64,000 nt of DNA from JAIBJN01 sp963839745 (GCA_963839745.1 CAWIWC010000007.1:39964-103963), one strand, 5' to 3'; positions 22,869-32,440 are shown, counted from the stretch's first letter. Notes: a model not told the origin generated them from the letters alone. Made by a program: numbers and translations.

Positions 22869-25355
22869 ATGCGACGACTGACGGTGGCCGGCGTTGTCGG
22901 CCTCGGGCTCCTGCTCTCCGCCGGCGCCTTGGCGCTCGTGCTTGCGAGCGACCACGAGGAAGACCCGATCTTCAGGGCCACGGCGTACCTGATCATGGCC
23001 TGGTCGTTCATCGGCGCGGGCATCGTCGCGTGGATGCGTCGTCCGGACAATCAGTTCGGGCAGCTCATGACCGCCGTCGGGATGACGGTCTTCCTCGGCG
23101 CGCTGGGAGCCGCCAACGACTCGATCCCGTTCACGCTCGGCTACACGTTCGGCGGCATCTTCATCGCCGTCTTCATCCACGCGCTGCTCGCCTTCCCGCG
23201 CGGGTACCTGGAAACGAGGCTCGTCTACGGGATCGTCACGACGGCGTACCTGATCCTGACCGTGGGCTCGCTGCTGACGGCCTTCTTCGACGACGTTGCG
23301 GACGACTGTGCACAGTGCCCGGCGAACGCCTTCCTGCTCGTGGACTCCCCGACGGCGGTGGCGGCCATCAACGCGGTGCTCATCGTCGTCGGGCTGCCGG
23401 CGCTGGCCGCATCGCTCTTCGTCTTCTGGCGCCGCTGGCACGCGGCGTCGCGTCCGATCCGGCGCATCCTCGCGCCCGTGTATCTCACGGCCGGCGTCAC
23501 GCTCGCCTTGCTCGGGCTCACCCTGGTCGTTGCGTCGATCTCGGAGGACGCGGGCGTCGTCGCCTTCTGGATCGTCATCTTCAGCTTCGCCTCCGTCCCG
23601 TTCGCGTTCATCCTGGGTCTGCTGAGCGGCAGGCTCGCGCGCGCCGGCGTGGGCCAGCTCGTGCTCGACCTCGGCAAGCCTCATGCCCCCGGTGAGCTGC
23701 GCGACGCGCTGGCCCGCGCGCTCGGCGACCCCACGCTGCGACTCGCGTACTGGATCCCCGAGACGCGATCCTTCGCCGACCTCGACGGAAACCCGATCGA
23801 ACTGCCGGAGCCGAACGGGGAAGAGTTGGTGACGATGGTGGAGCGGGAGGGGCGCACGGTGGCCGCGCTCATCCACCATCGCTCGCTCGAGGAGGATCCG
23901 CTGCTCGTCGAGTCGGCGGCCGCGACAGCCGCGCTCGCGCTCGAGAGCGAGCGGCGCCACGCGGCGCTCGCCAAGGCCCAGGCGCGCAACCGCGCCCTCC
24001 TGGACGCGGTCCCCGACCTCATGTTCCGCATGACGCGCGACGGCACCTACCTCGAGTTCAAGGGCCGCGCCGAGGATCTCGCCGTGCCCCCCGAGCAGCT
24101 GATCGGGTCGACCGCCCACGACATCCTGCCGAAGGACGTCGCCGACCCGCTCGTCGAGGGCATCCGGCGCGCGATCGACACGGGCGAGATCGTCACGGGC
24201 GAGTATCGGCTCGAACTCGACGGCAGCCTCCGCGACTTCGAGGCGCGGATCGTGAAGGCCGGCGAGGAGGCCGTGCTGATCGTGCGTGAGTTCACGGAGC
24301 GCAACACGGCCCAGGCCGAGCTCGAGCGCCTCCACCTCGAGCTGCAGCAGCGCCACCGCGAGCTCGAGCACGAGCGAGACTTCGCCAGCACGGTCGTCGA
24401 CTCGACCCCGAGCCTCCTGTGCCTCGTGACGCCGGGCGGCTACATCGTCAGGTTCAACCACTCGCTGAACCAGATGAGCGGCCGCGTGGACGACGACATC
24501 ACGAAGGGGAACGCGTTCTGGGACGTCTTCATCGCTCCCGAGGAGCGGGAGGCCGTCCGCCGGCGCCTGACCGAGGTCGCCGAGGAGGGCGGCGGCGGCG
24601 AGTACGAGAGCACCTGGATCTCGACGGACGGCAGCCGCCACACGGTCGCCTGGACGACGACCCCGCTCCGCGACGACAGGGGCCACCCACGCCTCCTCGT
24701 CTGCGGCGTGGACATCACCGAGCGCAAGGAGTACGAGGTCGAGCTCCGCCGCTCGCGGGCCCGGCTGATGGAGGCCAGCGACGTCGAGCGGCGGCGGCTC
24801 GAGCGGAACCTCCACGACGGGGCCCAGCAGCGCCTCGTCTCGCTCTCCCTGGCGCTCCGGCTCGCCCAGGCGCGTATCACCGACGATCCCGAGGGCGCCG
24901 ACCGTCTCCTGGCGCAGGCCGCGGAGGAGCTGTCCCAGGCGCTCGAGGAGCTCCGCGAGCTCGCGCGGGGGATCCACCCGGCGATCCTGTCCGACCGCGG
25001 GCTCGGCCCGGCGCTCGAGGCCCTCGCGGCCCGGTCGCCGCTCGTGATCGACATGGAGCTCGTGGAGGAGCGGCTCCCGGAGCCGGTCGAGGCCGCCGCG
25101 TACTACGTCGTCTCCGAGGCCCTGGCGAACGTGGCGAAATACGCCGAGGCGTCCTCGGTGGCAGTTAGCATCGCGCGTGTGAACGGACGTGCGGTCGTGG
25201 AGATCGCCGACGACGGCATCGGCGGGGCCGATCCGACGCGCGGCTCCGGCCTGCGCGGGCTCGTCGACAGGGTGGAGGCCCTCGACGGTGGGCTCGAGGT
25301 CGAGAGCCCGCCCGGGAGCGGGACCCGCATCCGCGCGGTGATCCCGTGCGAGTAG
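22869..25355 (+). CDS. Membrane PAS sensor histidine kinase (NarL-type, HisKA_3)
   Basis: The 828-residue protein has six or more N-terminal membrane helices (about residues 5-260), a GAF-like linker, two PAS domains (NRALLDAVPDLMFRMTRDG and FASTVVDSTPSLLCLVTPGG), a HisKA_3 domain with ERRRLERNLHDGAQQRLV (phospho-His in LHDGAQ), and an HATPase (EALANVAKYAEAS, ADDGIGGAD, GSGLRGLVDRV). The ligand is unknown. It overlaps its cognate LuxR-type regulator gene by 10 bp. The receiver gene upstream is probably part of the same relay. Confidence 0.9.
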   Translation: MRRLTVAGVVGLGLLLSAGALALVLASDHEEDPIFRATAYLIMAWSFIGAGIVAWMRRPDNQFGQLMTAVGMTVFLGALGAANDSIPFTLGYTFGGIFIAVFIHALLAFPRGYLETRLVYGIVTTAYLILTVGSLLTAFFDDVADDCAQCPANAFLLVDSPTAVAAINAVLIVVGLPALAASLFVFWRRWHAASRPIRRILAPVYLTAGVTLALLGLTLVVASISEDAGVVAFWIVIFSFASVPFAFILGLLSGRLARAGVGQLVLDLGKPHAPGELRDALARALGDPTLRLAYWIPETRSFADLDGNPIELPEPNGEELVTMVEREGRTVAALIHHRSLEEDPLLVESAAATAALALESERRHAALAKAQARNRALLDAVPDLMFRMTRDGTYLEFKGRAEDLAVPPEQLIGSTAHDILPKDVADPLVEGIRRAIDTGEIVTGEYRLELDGSLRDFEARIVKAGEEAVLIVREFTERNTAQAELERLHLELQQRHRELEHERDFASTVVDSTPSLLCLVTPGGYIVRFNHSLNQMSGRVDDDITKGNAFWDVFIAPEEREAVRRRLTEVAEEGGGGEYESTWISTDGSRHTVAWTTTPLRDDRGHPRLLVCGVDITERKEYEVELRRSRARLMEASDVERRRLERNLHDGAQQRLVSLSLALRLAQARITDDPEGADRLLAQAAEELSQALEELRELARGIHPAILSDRGLGPALEALAARSPLVIDMELVEERLPEPVEAAAYYVVSEALANVAKYAEASSVAVSIARVNGRAVVEIADDGIGGADPTRGSGLRGLVDRVEALDGGLEVESPPGSGTRIRAVIPCE

Positions 25356-25990
25356 TCCTCGCCGAGGACTCCGTCCTCCTCCGCGAGGGCGTCGCTCGGC
25401 TCCTCGAGGACCAGGGCTTCGAGGTCGTCGCGCAGACCGGCTCGGCCGAGGACCTGATGCTCAAGGTGCGCAGCTACTCGCCGAACGTCGTGATCGTCGA
25501 CATTCGCATGCCGCCGACCCACACCGACGAGGGGCTGAGGGCGGCGCAGGAGATTCGCGAGGCGTTCCCGGACGTCGGCGTCCTCGTGCTCTCGCAGTAC
25601 GTCGAGTCCGGCTACGCGATGGAGCTGCTGGCCGAAAGCGCCGAGGGTGTCGGCTACCTCCTCAAGGACCGCGTCTCCGACGTGGGCGAGTTCGCCGCCG
25701 CCGTGCGGCGCGTGGGGGAGGGCGGCTCCGCGCTCGACCCGGCGATCGTCTCCCAGCTCGTCGGGCGCCGCCGCCGCGACGACCCCATCGACACGCTTAC
25801 CCCACGCGAGCGCGAGGTGCTCGAGCACATGGCGCAGGGCCGCTCGAACTCCGGGATCGCGTCCGAGCTCGTCGTCACCGAGCGAGCGGTCGAGAAGCAC
25901 GTGACGAGCATCTTCGGGAAGCTCAGGCTCCCGCGCGCGGACGAGGACCACCGGCGGGTGCTGGCGGTGCTCACCTTCCTGCGCCAGTAA
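25346..25990 (+). CDS. NarL/LuxR-family response regulator
   Basis: The 214-residue regulator from GTG 25346 has a receiver domain (LAEDSVLLREG, phospho-Asp in VIVDIRMPP, Lys in YLLKDRV) and a LuxR-type HTH (LTPREREVLEHMAQGRSNSG, VEKHVTSIFGKLRL). It is translationally coupled to the kinase. Targets are unknown. If the PHO-box-like site before the operon works, this second system would be induced by phosphate limitation. Confidence 0.93.
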   Translation: MRVVLAEDSVLLREGVARLLEDQGFEVVAQTGSAEDLMLKVRSYSPNVVIVDIRMPPTHTDEGLRAAQEIREAFPDVGVLVLSQYVESGYAMELLAESAEGVGYLLKDRVSDVGEFAAAVRRVGEGGSALDPAIVSQLVGRRRRDDPIDTLTPREREVLEHMAQGRSNSGIASELVVTERAVEKHVTSIFGKLRLPRADEDHRRVLAVLTFLRQ

Positions 25991-26109
25991 TCGCCGCGCC
26001 GGGCTCCGCTTCGTGCGGGCCACTGGTCGTCCCAGGGTGGGGAAAACCGCACCGAAGGAAGACGGCTGCCCCCATATCCGTCTAGTTGGCGAGGAGGGAG
26101 AGTGTCCGC

Positions 26110-27498
26110 ATGAAGACGAAGCTATTCATCAGCGCGGCGATCATCGCCATCCTGGTGTTCGCAGTGGGCGGCTGGACCGTCCGTGGCGTGCGCTGGGCGG
26201 TCACAGGCGTAGGCAGGCCGATGCAGCCTGCGCCCCGGATCGGACGGTTCCTGGGCGCTCTCGCGCTTCCTACCTTCGCGCTCGCGCTCGGGATCAGCGT
26301 CCTCACGACGTACGCGCCGCTCCTCCTCGGCGAGGCCACCTCGTCGGCGGGGGCGATCGGGATCGCCGTCGGCGCCGAGGGCGCCTTCGCGCTCTTTCTG
26401 CCGCTCCTGATCGGCTCGCTCTCCGACCGGACGCAGAGCCGCTTCGGCCGCCGCATCCCGTACGCGCTCGTGGGCGTGCCGCTGCTCGTGGCGCCGCTCG
26501 CCATCCTTCCCTTCGCCCACGGCTACGCGGAGACGGTGGCGCTCGTCTCGCTCTTCTTCATCGGCTACCACATCTACTACCCGCCGTACCAGGCGCTCTT
26601 CGCCGAGCTCGTGCCCGCGACCCACCAGGGGCGGGCGCAGGGCTGGCAGGGCGTCATGCGCGGGCTCGGCCTCGGCGTCGCGCTCGTCGCCGGCGGGCTC
26701 CTGCTCTCGGTGTGGACGCCGCTCCCGTTCCTCCTCGCCGCCGCTGCCGCCGTGCTCGCCACGGTCGTGCTCGTGCGCGAGGTACGGGGCAAGACCCTCG
26801 CGCCGGTCGCCGCGCCCGACGTGCCGCGGCTCCCCGGGCCGGGCGTCTTCAGGCTCGTGCGCGAGCGCCCGGACGTGCGCGCCTTCGTGGCCGCGAACGC
26901 GCTCTGGGAGCTCTCCTTCATGGGCCTCAAGACCTTCATCGTGCTCTTCGTCGTCAAGGGCCTCGGCGAGTCGGTCGGAACCGCCTCCGCCGTGATGGGC
27001 GTCGTCGCCGGCGCCTACGTGATCGCGGCCTTCGGGGCCGGCCGGCTGGGCGACGCAATCGGAGTCCACCGGCTCATGCGCGTCTCCATCTGGGTCTACG
27101 GCGTCGGGCTGCTGGTCGGCGCCGGGCTCTCGTCGTTCGGCTCGTTCCTGATCGGCCTGCCGCTCATCGCCCTCGCCGGCGCGGTCGTCATGACCCTTCC
27201 ATACGGGATCCTCGTCGGGATCACCCCCGCCGGGGCCGAGGGAGCGCTCTCCGGGCTGTTCGGCTTCTCCCGCGCGCTGGGCGCGGTTCTCGGCCCGATC
27301 GTCGTCGGCGTCGCCATCGACGTCCTCGCGCCGGTCTTCCCGGCCACGAACGGCTACGGCGCCATGTGGATCGCCATCGGCGTCCCGATCCTCCTTTCGC
27401 TGCCGTTCCTCAACGCCATCAGGGCCGAGGGGCCGGAGGCCGTCGAGGCCGCCGAGCCGGTTGCGGCAGCGCTCGACGACCTCGCGCTGGCCGCCTAA
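26110..27498 (+). CDS. MFS transporter of the GPH/sugar type
   Basis: This 462-residue carrier starts at ATG 26110 behind GGAGGGAG. The loop motif SLSDRTQSRFGRRIPYALVG is typical of glycoside-pentoside-hexuronide and sucrose-type transporters. The first about 35 residues (LFISAAIIAILVFAVGGWTV) look like an extra membrane anchor fused ahead of a normal MFS start at MQPAPRIGRFLGALALP. That could reflect fusion with a small upstream membrane-peptide gene. Substrate is unknown. Confidence 0.85.
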   Translation: MKTKLFISAAIIAILVFAVGGWTVRGVRWAVTGVGRPMQPAPRIGRFLGALALPTFALALGISVLTTYAPLLLGEATSSAGAIGIAVGAEGAFALFLPLLIGSLSDRTQSRFGRRIPYALVGVPLLVAPLAILPFAHGYAETVALVSLFFIGYHIYYPPYQALFAELVPATHQGRAQGWQGVMRGLGLGVALVAGGLLLSVWTPLPFLLAAAAAVLATVVLVREVRGKTLAPVAAPDVPRLPGPGVFRLVRERPDVRAFVAANALWELSFMGLKTFIVLFVVKGLGESVGTASAVMGVVAGAYVIAAFGAGRLGDAIGVHRLMRVSIWVYGVGLLVGAGLSSFGSFLIGLPLIALAGAVVMTLPYGILVGITPAGAEGALSGLFGFSRALGAVLGPIVVGVAIDVLAPVFPATNGYGAMWIAIGVPILLSLPFLNAIRAEGPEAVEAAEPVAAALDDLALAA

Positions 27499-27607
27499 TC
27501 CGGCCTCGGGCTAGCACCACCCGAAGACGCCGGGTGGCCACATTCCGGTCTGGGGCCGTCGCTGCGAGCCTGGAGTCACGCACCCAAGACCCGAAGGACG
27601 TGATGCC

Positions 27608-29830
27608 ATGACCCCCCTCGCCAAGTCTCAAAACCTCGCCGCCCGCATGGGCCGCTGGAGCGCGTCCCACCGCAAGACTGCGATCTTCGGGTGGCTGGCG
27701 TTCGTCGTCGTCGCCGTAGCGCTCGGCAGCGTTGTCGGCACCAAGTCCCTCGATCCCGCCGATGCCGAGGCCGGCGACTCCCGCCGCGCGCTGCAGATCG
27801 TCGACAACGGCGGCTTCGACGACACGGTCGACGAGTCCGTGTTCATCGAGCACGAGTCGCTACCCGCCTCGAGCCCCCAGTTCAAAGCAGTCGTCGACGA
27901 TGTCGTCGCGGATCTCAACGCCGCGAGCGGCGTCTCCCGCGTGCGCTCGCCGCTCGACGACCCGAAGCTGGTCTCCCCTGACGGCCAGGCCGTGCTCGTG
28001 CAGTACGAGCTGGACGACACCGGCGTGGGCGCCGTCGACCGGATCGAGCCCATCCTCACGACTGTGGACGACATCGAGGCCGCCAACCCCGGCTTCACTG
28101 TCGACGGGTTCGGCTCCGCGAGCGGCGAGAAGTCGGTCGACGACACGATCGCGTCCGACTTCCAGCGGGCCGAGTTCACCGCCGTTCCGCTCACGCTCGG
28201 CATCCTGCTGGTCGTCTTCGGCGCCGCCGTCGCGGCCGGGATCCCTTTGCTGCTCGGCCTGTCGGCCGTTATGGCCACTCTCGGTCTGCTGGCGGTCCCG
28301 AGCCAGCTCGTCCCCATGGACGAGGCGTCCGCCTCGATCATCCTGCTCATCGGCCTCGCGGTCGGCGTCGACTACTCGCTCTTCTACCTCAAGCGCGAGC
28401 GTGAGGAGCGGGCGGCCGGCAGAGGCCCGGCGGCCGCACTCGAGGCTGCCGCGGCCACGTCCGGCCGGGCGGTCCTCATCTCCGGTCTGACGGTCATCAT
28501 CGCGCTCGCCGGGCTCTTCTTCGGCGGGACGGCGATCTGGACCTCGATCGCGGTCGGCACGATCATGGTCGTCGCCATCGCGGTCGCGGGCTCGCTGACG
28601 GTCCTCCCGGCCCTCCTCTCCTGGCTGGGCGACCGCGTCGAAAAGGGCAAGATCCCCTTCTTGCATCGCCTGAGCCGCAAGGACGGCGACTCCCGCTTCT
28701 GGGGCGCCATCCTCGACCGCGTGCTCCGGCGCCCGCTCGTCTCGGCCGTGGCCTCGGCAGGCGTGCTCGTGATCCTCGCGCTCCCGGCGTTCGGGATGCA
28801 CACGGCCTTCCCGGGCATCTCGAGCATGCCGCGCGAGATCCCGATCATGCAGACCTACGACCGGATCCAGGCGTCCTTCCCGGGCGGCCCGCTGCCCGCA
28901 GTGGTCGCCGTGGAGGCCGACAACGTCGCGTCGCCCGAGTTCGACGCCGCGTTCGCCGACTTCCGCCGCCAGGCCCTCGCCACGGGCCAGATGGAGGATC
29001 CGATCGAGGTCCAGGTGAACGACGCCTCGACGGTCGCCGTCATCTCCGTGCCGCTGGCAGGCACGGGCACCGACGACGCCTCGACCGAGGCGCTCCTCAC
29101 CCTCCGCGAGGACGTCATCCCCGCCACGATCGGAGCCGTGGACGGCGCCGAGGTCGCAGTCGCGGGCGAGGCGGCCTCCTCGTACGACTTCAGCCAGCTC
29201 ACGAAGGACAGGGCGCCGTACGTGTTCGCGTTCGTCCTGCTCCTGGCCTTCGTGCTCCTGCTGGTCGCCTTCCGCTCGCTCGTGATCGCGGCGAAGGCAG
29301 TCGTGCTCAACCTGCTGTCGGTGGCGGCGGCCTACGGGCTCCTCGTCATCGTCTTCCAGTGGGGCTGGGGCGAGTCGCTCCTCGGCTTCGAGTCGACCGG
29401 CGCGATCACGGCCTGGCTCCCGCTGTTCATGTTCGTGATCCTCTTCGGCCTCTCGATGGACTACCACGTGTTCATCCTCAGCCGGATCCGCGAGGCGTTC
29501 GACCGCGGGCTCGACACCGAGGCGGCCGTGACCCACGGGATCAAGTCGACCGCAGGCGTCGTCACCGCCGCGGCGATCGTGATGGTGGCGGTGTTCTCCA
29601 TCTTCGCCACGCTCTCCACGATCGACATGAAGCAGGCCGGAGTCGGCCTGGCGGCGGCGATCCTGATCGACGCCACCATCGTCAGGGCGGTGCTCCTCCC
29701 GTCGGCCATGAAGCTCCTGGGCGACTGGAACTGGTACCTCCCGAGGTGGCTCGAGTGGCTGCCCGAGGTCTCGCACGAGACCGAGCGCTCGCCGCAGGGC
29801 GTGCCTTCCCCGGCGCCCGCCGGCCGGTAG
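27608..29830 (+). CDS. MMPL-family RND transporter
   Basis: The 740-residue protein has the two-fold MMPL layout: helix 1 near residues 27-45, a large extracellular loop, five helices (about 190-340), a second loop, and five or six helices at the end. Conserved features are LIGLAVGVDYSLFYLKREREE and FGLSMDYHVFILSRIREAFD, the proton-relay Asp-Tyr pairs of the family. Such proteins export lipids, siderophores or drugs with proton energy. No lipid-synthesis genes adjoin, so the cargo is unknown. Confidence 0.93.
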   Translation: MTPLAKSQNLAARMGRWSASHRKTAIFGWLAFVVVAVALGSVVGTKSLDPADAEAGDSRRALQIVDNGGFDDTVDESVFIEHESLPASSPQFKAVVDDVVADLNAASGVSRVRSPLDDPKLVSPDGQAVLVQYELDDTGVGAVDRIEPILTTVDDIEAANPGFTVDGFGSASGEKSVDDTIASDFQRAEFTAVPLTLGILLVVFGAAVAAGIPLLLGLSAVMATLGLLAVPSQLVPMDEASASIILLIGLAVGVDYSLFYLKREREERAAGRGPAAALEAAAATSGRAVLISGLTVIIALAGLFFGGTAIWTSIAVGTIMVVAIAVAGSLTVLPALLSWLGDRVEKGKIPFLHRLSRKDGDSRFWGAILDRVLRRPLVSAVASAGVLVILALPAFGMHTAFPGISSMPREIPIMQTYDRIQASFPGGPLPAVVAVEADNVASPEFDAAFADFRRQALATGQMEDPIEVQVNDASTVAVISVPLAGTGTDDASTEALLTLREDVIPATIGAVDGAEVAVAGEAASSYDFSQLTKDRAPYVFAFVLLLAFVLLLVAFRSLVIAAKAVVLNLLSVAAAYGLLVIVFQWGWGESLLGFESTGAITAWLPLFMFVILFGLSMDYHVFILSRIREAFDRGLDTEAAVTHGIKSTAGVVTAAAIVMVAVFSIFATLSTIDMKQAGVGLAAAILIDATIVRAVLLPSAMKLLGDWNWYLPRWLEWLPEVSHETERSPQGVPSPAPAGR

Positions 29831-30158
29831 GCCTCAACCCCCATCCGCAGACGGTTCCGCGCCCCCGCCACGGGGGCGCGGGACTTCCTGCGTCCGATGC
29901 GCGGCGTTACTCTTGGCCGGCGTACGCGAGGCGGAGCCCGTTGCGGCGGGGCTCCGCCTCGGCGTCCGTGGGCTACGAGCCGGGGGAGAGATCCGGGAGC
30001 CTGCGGCCAGCTCCGGGGCCTCCGGCCCGCTAAGTGCCAGAGAGTACGCCTCTCGTTCAGCTTGAAGGCGCAACGATTCCAAGAATTTGCAGAATCCTCA
30101 CAATTGTTCGACAGGTTCTGACGGCTCAGGTAGCGCGGAAGCCGGTTAGGCTGGCGGC
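29831..30158. other. Gene-free stretch with two strong hairpins
   Basis: No gene is seen. CCGCGCCCCC / GGGGGCGCGG (29857-29866, 29872-29881) forms a perfect 10-bp stem just after the MMPL gene, and may terminate it although no T-run follows. A second perfect stem of 13 bp, CGAGGCGGAGCCC / GGGCTCCGCCTCG (29927-29939, 29949-29961), lies 45 bp further on. The AT-richer stretch 30055-30120 just ahead of the YjbR-like gene may hold its promoter. Confidence 0.6.
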
Positions 30159-30518
30159 GTGCCCGACCTCGCCGACCTCGCCGAGCGGCTCCGGGAGCTG
30201 GCGCTCTCGTTCCCGGAGACCTACGAGGACGAGCCGTGGGGCCACCCGGTCTTCAAGGTGGGCGACAACTCGATGTTCGCCTCCATGTCCGTCGCCGAGG
30301 AGTGCGTCCGCCTCACGGTCAAGCTGACTCCCGAGGAGCGCGAGATCGCGCAGCTCCTCCCGTACGTGAGCACGGCCCGCTACGTGGGGCGCTACGGCTG
30401 GGTGACCGCCGAGGTCGCCGACGACGAGTCCCTCGAGGCGGCGCTCGAGTGGCTCCGCGAGAGCTACTGGCTGAAGGCACCGCCTTCGCTCCGGGCCGCG
30501 GTCGAGGGCGACGACTAG
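30159..30518 (+). CDS. MmcQ/YjbR-family DNA-binding-like protein
   Basis: The 119-residue protein from GTG 30159 has the YjbR signature: SFPETYEDEPWGHPVFKVGD at the N-terminus, VRLTVKLTPEERE, and a C-terminal YGWVTAEVADDESLEAALEW. The family has a double-wing fold resembling DNA-binding domains, but cellular roles are poorly known. Its TAG shares CTAG (30515-30518) with the convergent arrestin-like gene. Confidence 0.85.
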   Translation: MPDLADLAERLRELALSFPETYEDEPWGHPVFKVGDNSMFASMSVAEECVRLTVKLTPEEREIAQLLPYVSTARYVGRYGWVTAEVADDESLEAALEWLRESYWLKAPPSLRAAVEGDD

Positions 30519-30922
30519 CCCTCGTCGTCGCCGAAGCCGCCCGCGAAGATGTCCTCCTTCTCGGGCACCGCGCCGGGGACGACCTCGATGCGCCGGCGTA
30601 GGTGCGTGTCCCGGCCCATCTCGTCGGACTTCACGTCGATCTCCCAGTAGAGCTCGCCGTGCTCGGAGCGATAGGCGGGCAGAGCGTCCGCCGGAAGCTC
30701 GAGTGCGAACGCCAGGGTCTGGCCCGTCTGGACGTCGCCCGTGTGGAGCGTCTCCGATTGGCTGACCGCCGTCTCCTCGTAGTCCGGGCTCTTCTCGTGG
30801 AACGCGAGCACGACCTCGAGGGCCCGCGAGCCGCCGCCCTCGGTCACGAGGACCGACCCGGCCACACGCTCGCCCGGCGCGAAGCTCTCCCGCTCGAGCT
30901 GCAGCTCGAATGCCGGGCTCAC
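30515..30922 (-). CDS. Arrestin-fold protein (Spo0M-like)
   Basis: The 135-residue protein from GTG 30922 is beta-rich with FAPGERVAGSVLV, GQTLAFALELPADALPAYRS and HGELYWEIDVKSDEMGRDTH. These match the arrestin_N/Spo0M pattern of a single beta-sandwich. Function is unknown, and bacterial arrestin-like proteins are thought to be scaffolds. Its GTG overlaps the stop of the upstream broken gene as GTGA, so the two were co-translated. Confidence 0.75.
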   Translation of the reverse strand: MSPAFELQLERESFAPGERVAGSVLVTEGGGSRALEVVLAFHEKSPDYEETAVSQSETLHTGDVQTGQTLAFALELPADALPAYRSEHGELYWEIDVKSDEMGRDTHLRRRIEVVPGAVPEKEDIFAGGFGDDEG

Positions 30923-31431
30923 GGCCGGACCTCGAACGTGGCGCTCGCCACGGCGTCGGGGCGGAGTCGCGCGATCTCGAGCGCCTCGGCGTGCCACTCG
31001 AACGAGAGGCACGAGCCCTGGTAGCAGTAGGGCGCCTCGGCCGGAACGACGAACGAGAGGCCCTGCTGCGCCCCGAGGCCGAGACCTCGCGCCACTCCTC
31101 GTGCGCGAAGTCCTCCCGCGTCACGCGGCGCGAGCTCTGGCCCGTGTGGTCTCCGTGGACTCTTCGACGTCGTAGCGCTCGACGCAGACGATTCCGACCC
31201 GCAGGCGCACGCCCGTGTGCGCGCCGTCGCGGATCGTGATCGCGACGCGGCACGTCTTCGCCGCGCCGGACCTGGCCGGTCAACGGCGATCTTGACCTTG
31301 TCGACCGCAGGCCGCAGCTTGCGGCGGTAGCGCCGGGCGAGCCCGAGCAGCGTGAGCCCGCGACGGCCGCGAAGATGACCCAGAAGAGCTGCGAGAACGG
31401 AAGCTGCGCTCCTCGAACCGAAGGCGAGTGT
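30919..31431 (-). pseudogene. Broken membrane-anchored protein gene upstream of the arrestin-like gene
   Basis: Coding-like segments lie in shifting frames on the minus strand. They are a membrane segment (QLPFSQLFWVIFAAVAG), LTLLGLARRYRRKLRPAVDK, TCRVAITIRDGAHTGVRLR, VGIVCVERYDVEESTETT, RVTREDFAHEEWREV, and an intact C-terminus (GLGAQQGLSFVVPAEAP to TFEVRP, stop 30919-30921). At least four frame changes occur in 0.5 kb. Overlap with the arrestin-like gene suggests a shared function, perhaps a membrane-anchored paralogue. No clear start is visible. Confidence 0.5.
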
Positions 31432-31444
31432 AATGCTGGCGCCG

Positions 31445-32069
31445 ATGGCGTACCCGGGCGATCCAGGAGCTTCGCCCCGGCCTGCACCGCTGGACCGCCG
31501 TCCATCCGGACGCCGAGCCGGTGCCGACGGTCGGCAGCCCCGACGACTGGGGGCCAGACGTCGCGTCGGTCGCCTATGAAGCGCCCGACGCGCTGCTGCT
31601 CGTCGACCCGCTCGTCCCCGAGGACCGGGCCGACGTCCAGGCCGAGCTCGACGCCCTCGTCCGCCGGCACGGCCAGCCCGTCACGATCGTGACGACGCTC
31701 CAGTTCCACCGCCGCAGCAGGGACGAGCTCGTCGAACGCTACGGCGCTTCGACCTCGCGCGCGAAGAAGAACCTCCCGCGCGACGTCGAGACCGTGGTCA
31801 TCCAGGGAGCGGGGGAGACGATGGTCTGGCTCCCGAAGGTGCGCGCCCTGATCCCCGGCGACCGTCTCCTCGGCGACGACGAGCGGGGCGGCGTGCGCCT
31901 CTGCCCCGACTCCTGGCTCCGCTACCTCCCCAGCGGGATGCGCCAGAAGGAGCTGCGCGAGGCTCTGCGGCCGCTCCTCGACCTCCCCGTCGAGCTGGTG
32001 CTCGTCTCCCACGGCGAGCCGGTGCTCGAAGGCGGCCGGGAGGCAATTGCCAGAGCGCTGAAGGGCTAG
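31445..32069 (+). pseudogene. Metallo-beta-lactamase-like protein, frameshifted at the start
   Basis: The body of the protein (from about 31457 to 32069) reads IQELRPGLHRWTAVHPD, SVAYEAPDALLLVDPLVPE, TLQFHRRSRDELVERYGA, IPGDRLLGD and VLVSHGEPVL. This follows the order of strands in a short MBL-fold family whose HxHxDH motif is degenerate. ATG 31445 is one base out of frame. Deleting one C from TACCCGGG (31451-31457) gives a protein beginning MAYRAIQELRPGL. If the frameshift is real, translation might begin at GTG 31521 and lose the first strand. Confidence 0.65.
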
Positions 32070-32308
32070 GACGGCCCTGCAGCCGGGGTCGCAAGAGTCT
32101 GCCGCTCCGCCCGCTGCCAGGCTTCGTTGAGCTGGTCGCGGTAGAAGACCCAGAGGATCCCGCCGACGAGGAGCAGGACGGCCTCGTCGAACGGCCCCGG
32201 CACGGGTAGGAGCCCGAGCGTTCCTCCCCAGCGCAGCGGCCTCGGAATACGACCGTCGCGGACGACGAGCTTCACCGCTCTCGTCGTCCGAATCACGAAC
32301 CGACGCAC
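32066..32308 (-). CDS. Small membrane protein, unknown
   Basis: The 80-residue protein from GTG 32308 has a basic N-terminus (RRFVIRTTRAVKLVVRDG), a Pro/Gly turn and one membrane segment (AVLLLVGGILWVFYRD). No family is recognised. Its stop shares CTAG (32066-32069) with the MBL-like gene. Confidence 0.6.
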   Translation of the reverse strand: MRRFVIRTTRAVKLVVRDGRIPRPLRWGGTLGLLPVPGPFDEAVLLLVGGILWVFYRDQLNEAWQRAERQTLATPAAGPS

Positions 32309-32317
32309 GGCTCCAGC

Positions 32318-32440
32318 TTAGTCCGCCGTCGGCACGTCCTCGGCGTCGCCGTCGGCCTCCTCGGGGTCGGGAACGGGTGTGCCTTCCTCGGTTTCCTCGG
32401 GCTCTTGCCCCGCAGGGGGCTGAGTATTCTCTGTCTCCAT
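32318..32440 (-). CDS. Possible 40-residue acidic peptide divergent from thrS
   Basis: The frame begins at an ATG that overlaps the thrS ATG on the other strand (CATG, 32438-32441). It encodes a very acidic, Pro-rich peptide (METENTQPPAGQEPEETEEG onward, ending EDVPTAD). There is no clear ribosome site, so this may be a chance frame in the thrS leader. Confidence 0.3.
   Translation of the reverse strand: METENTQPPAGQEPEETEEGTPVPDPEEADGDAEDVPTAD

Noticed and set aside
27511..27537. CCACCCG/CGGGTGG hairpin after the MFS gene as a terminator
   Set aside because: The stem is only 7 bp and lacks a T-run, too weak to call.
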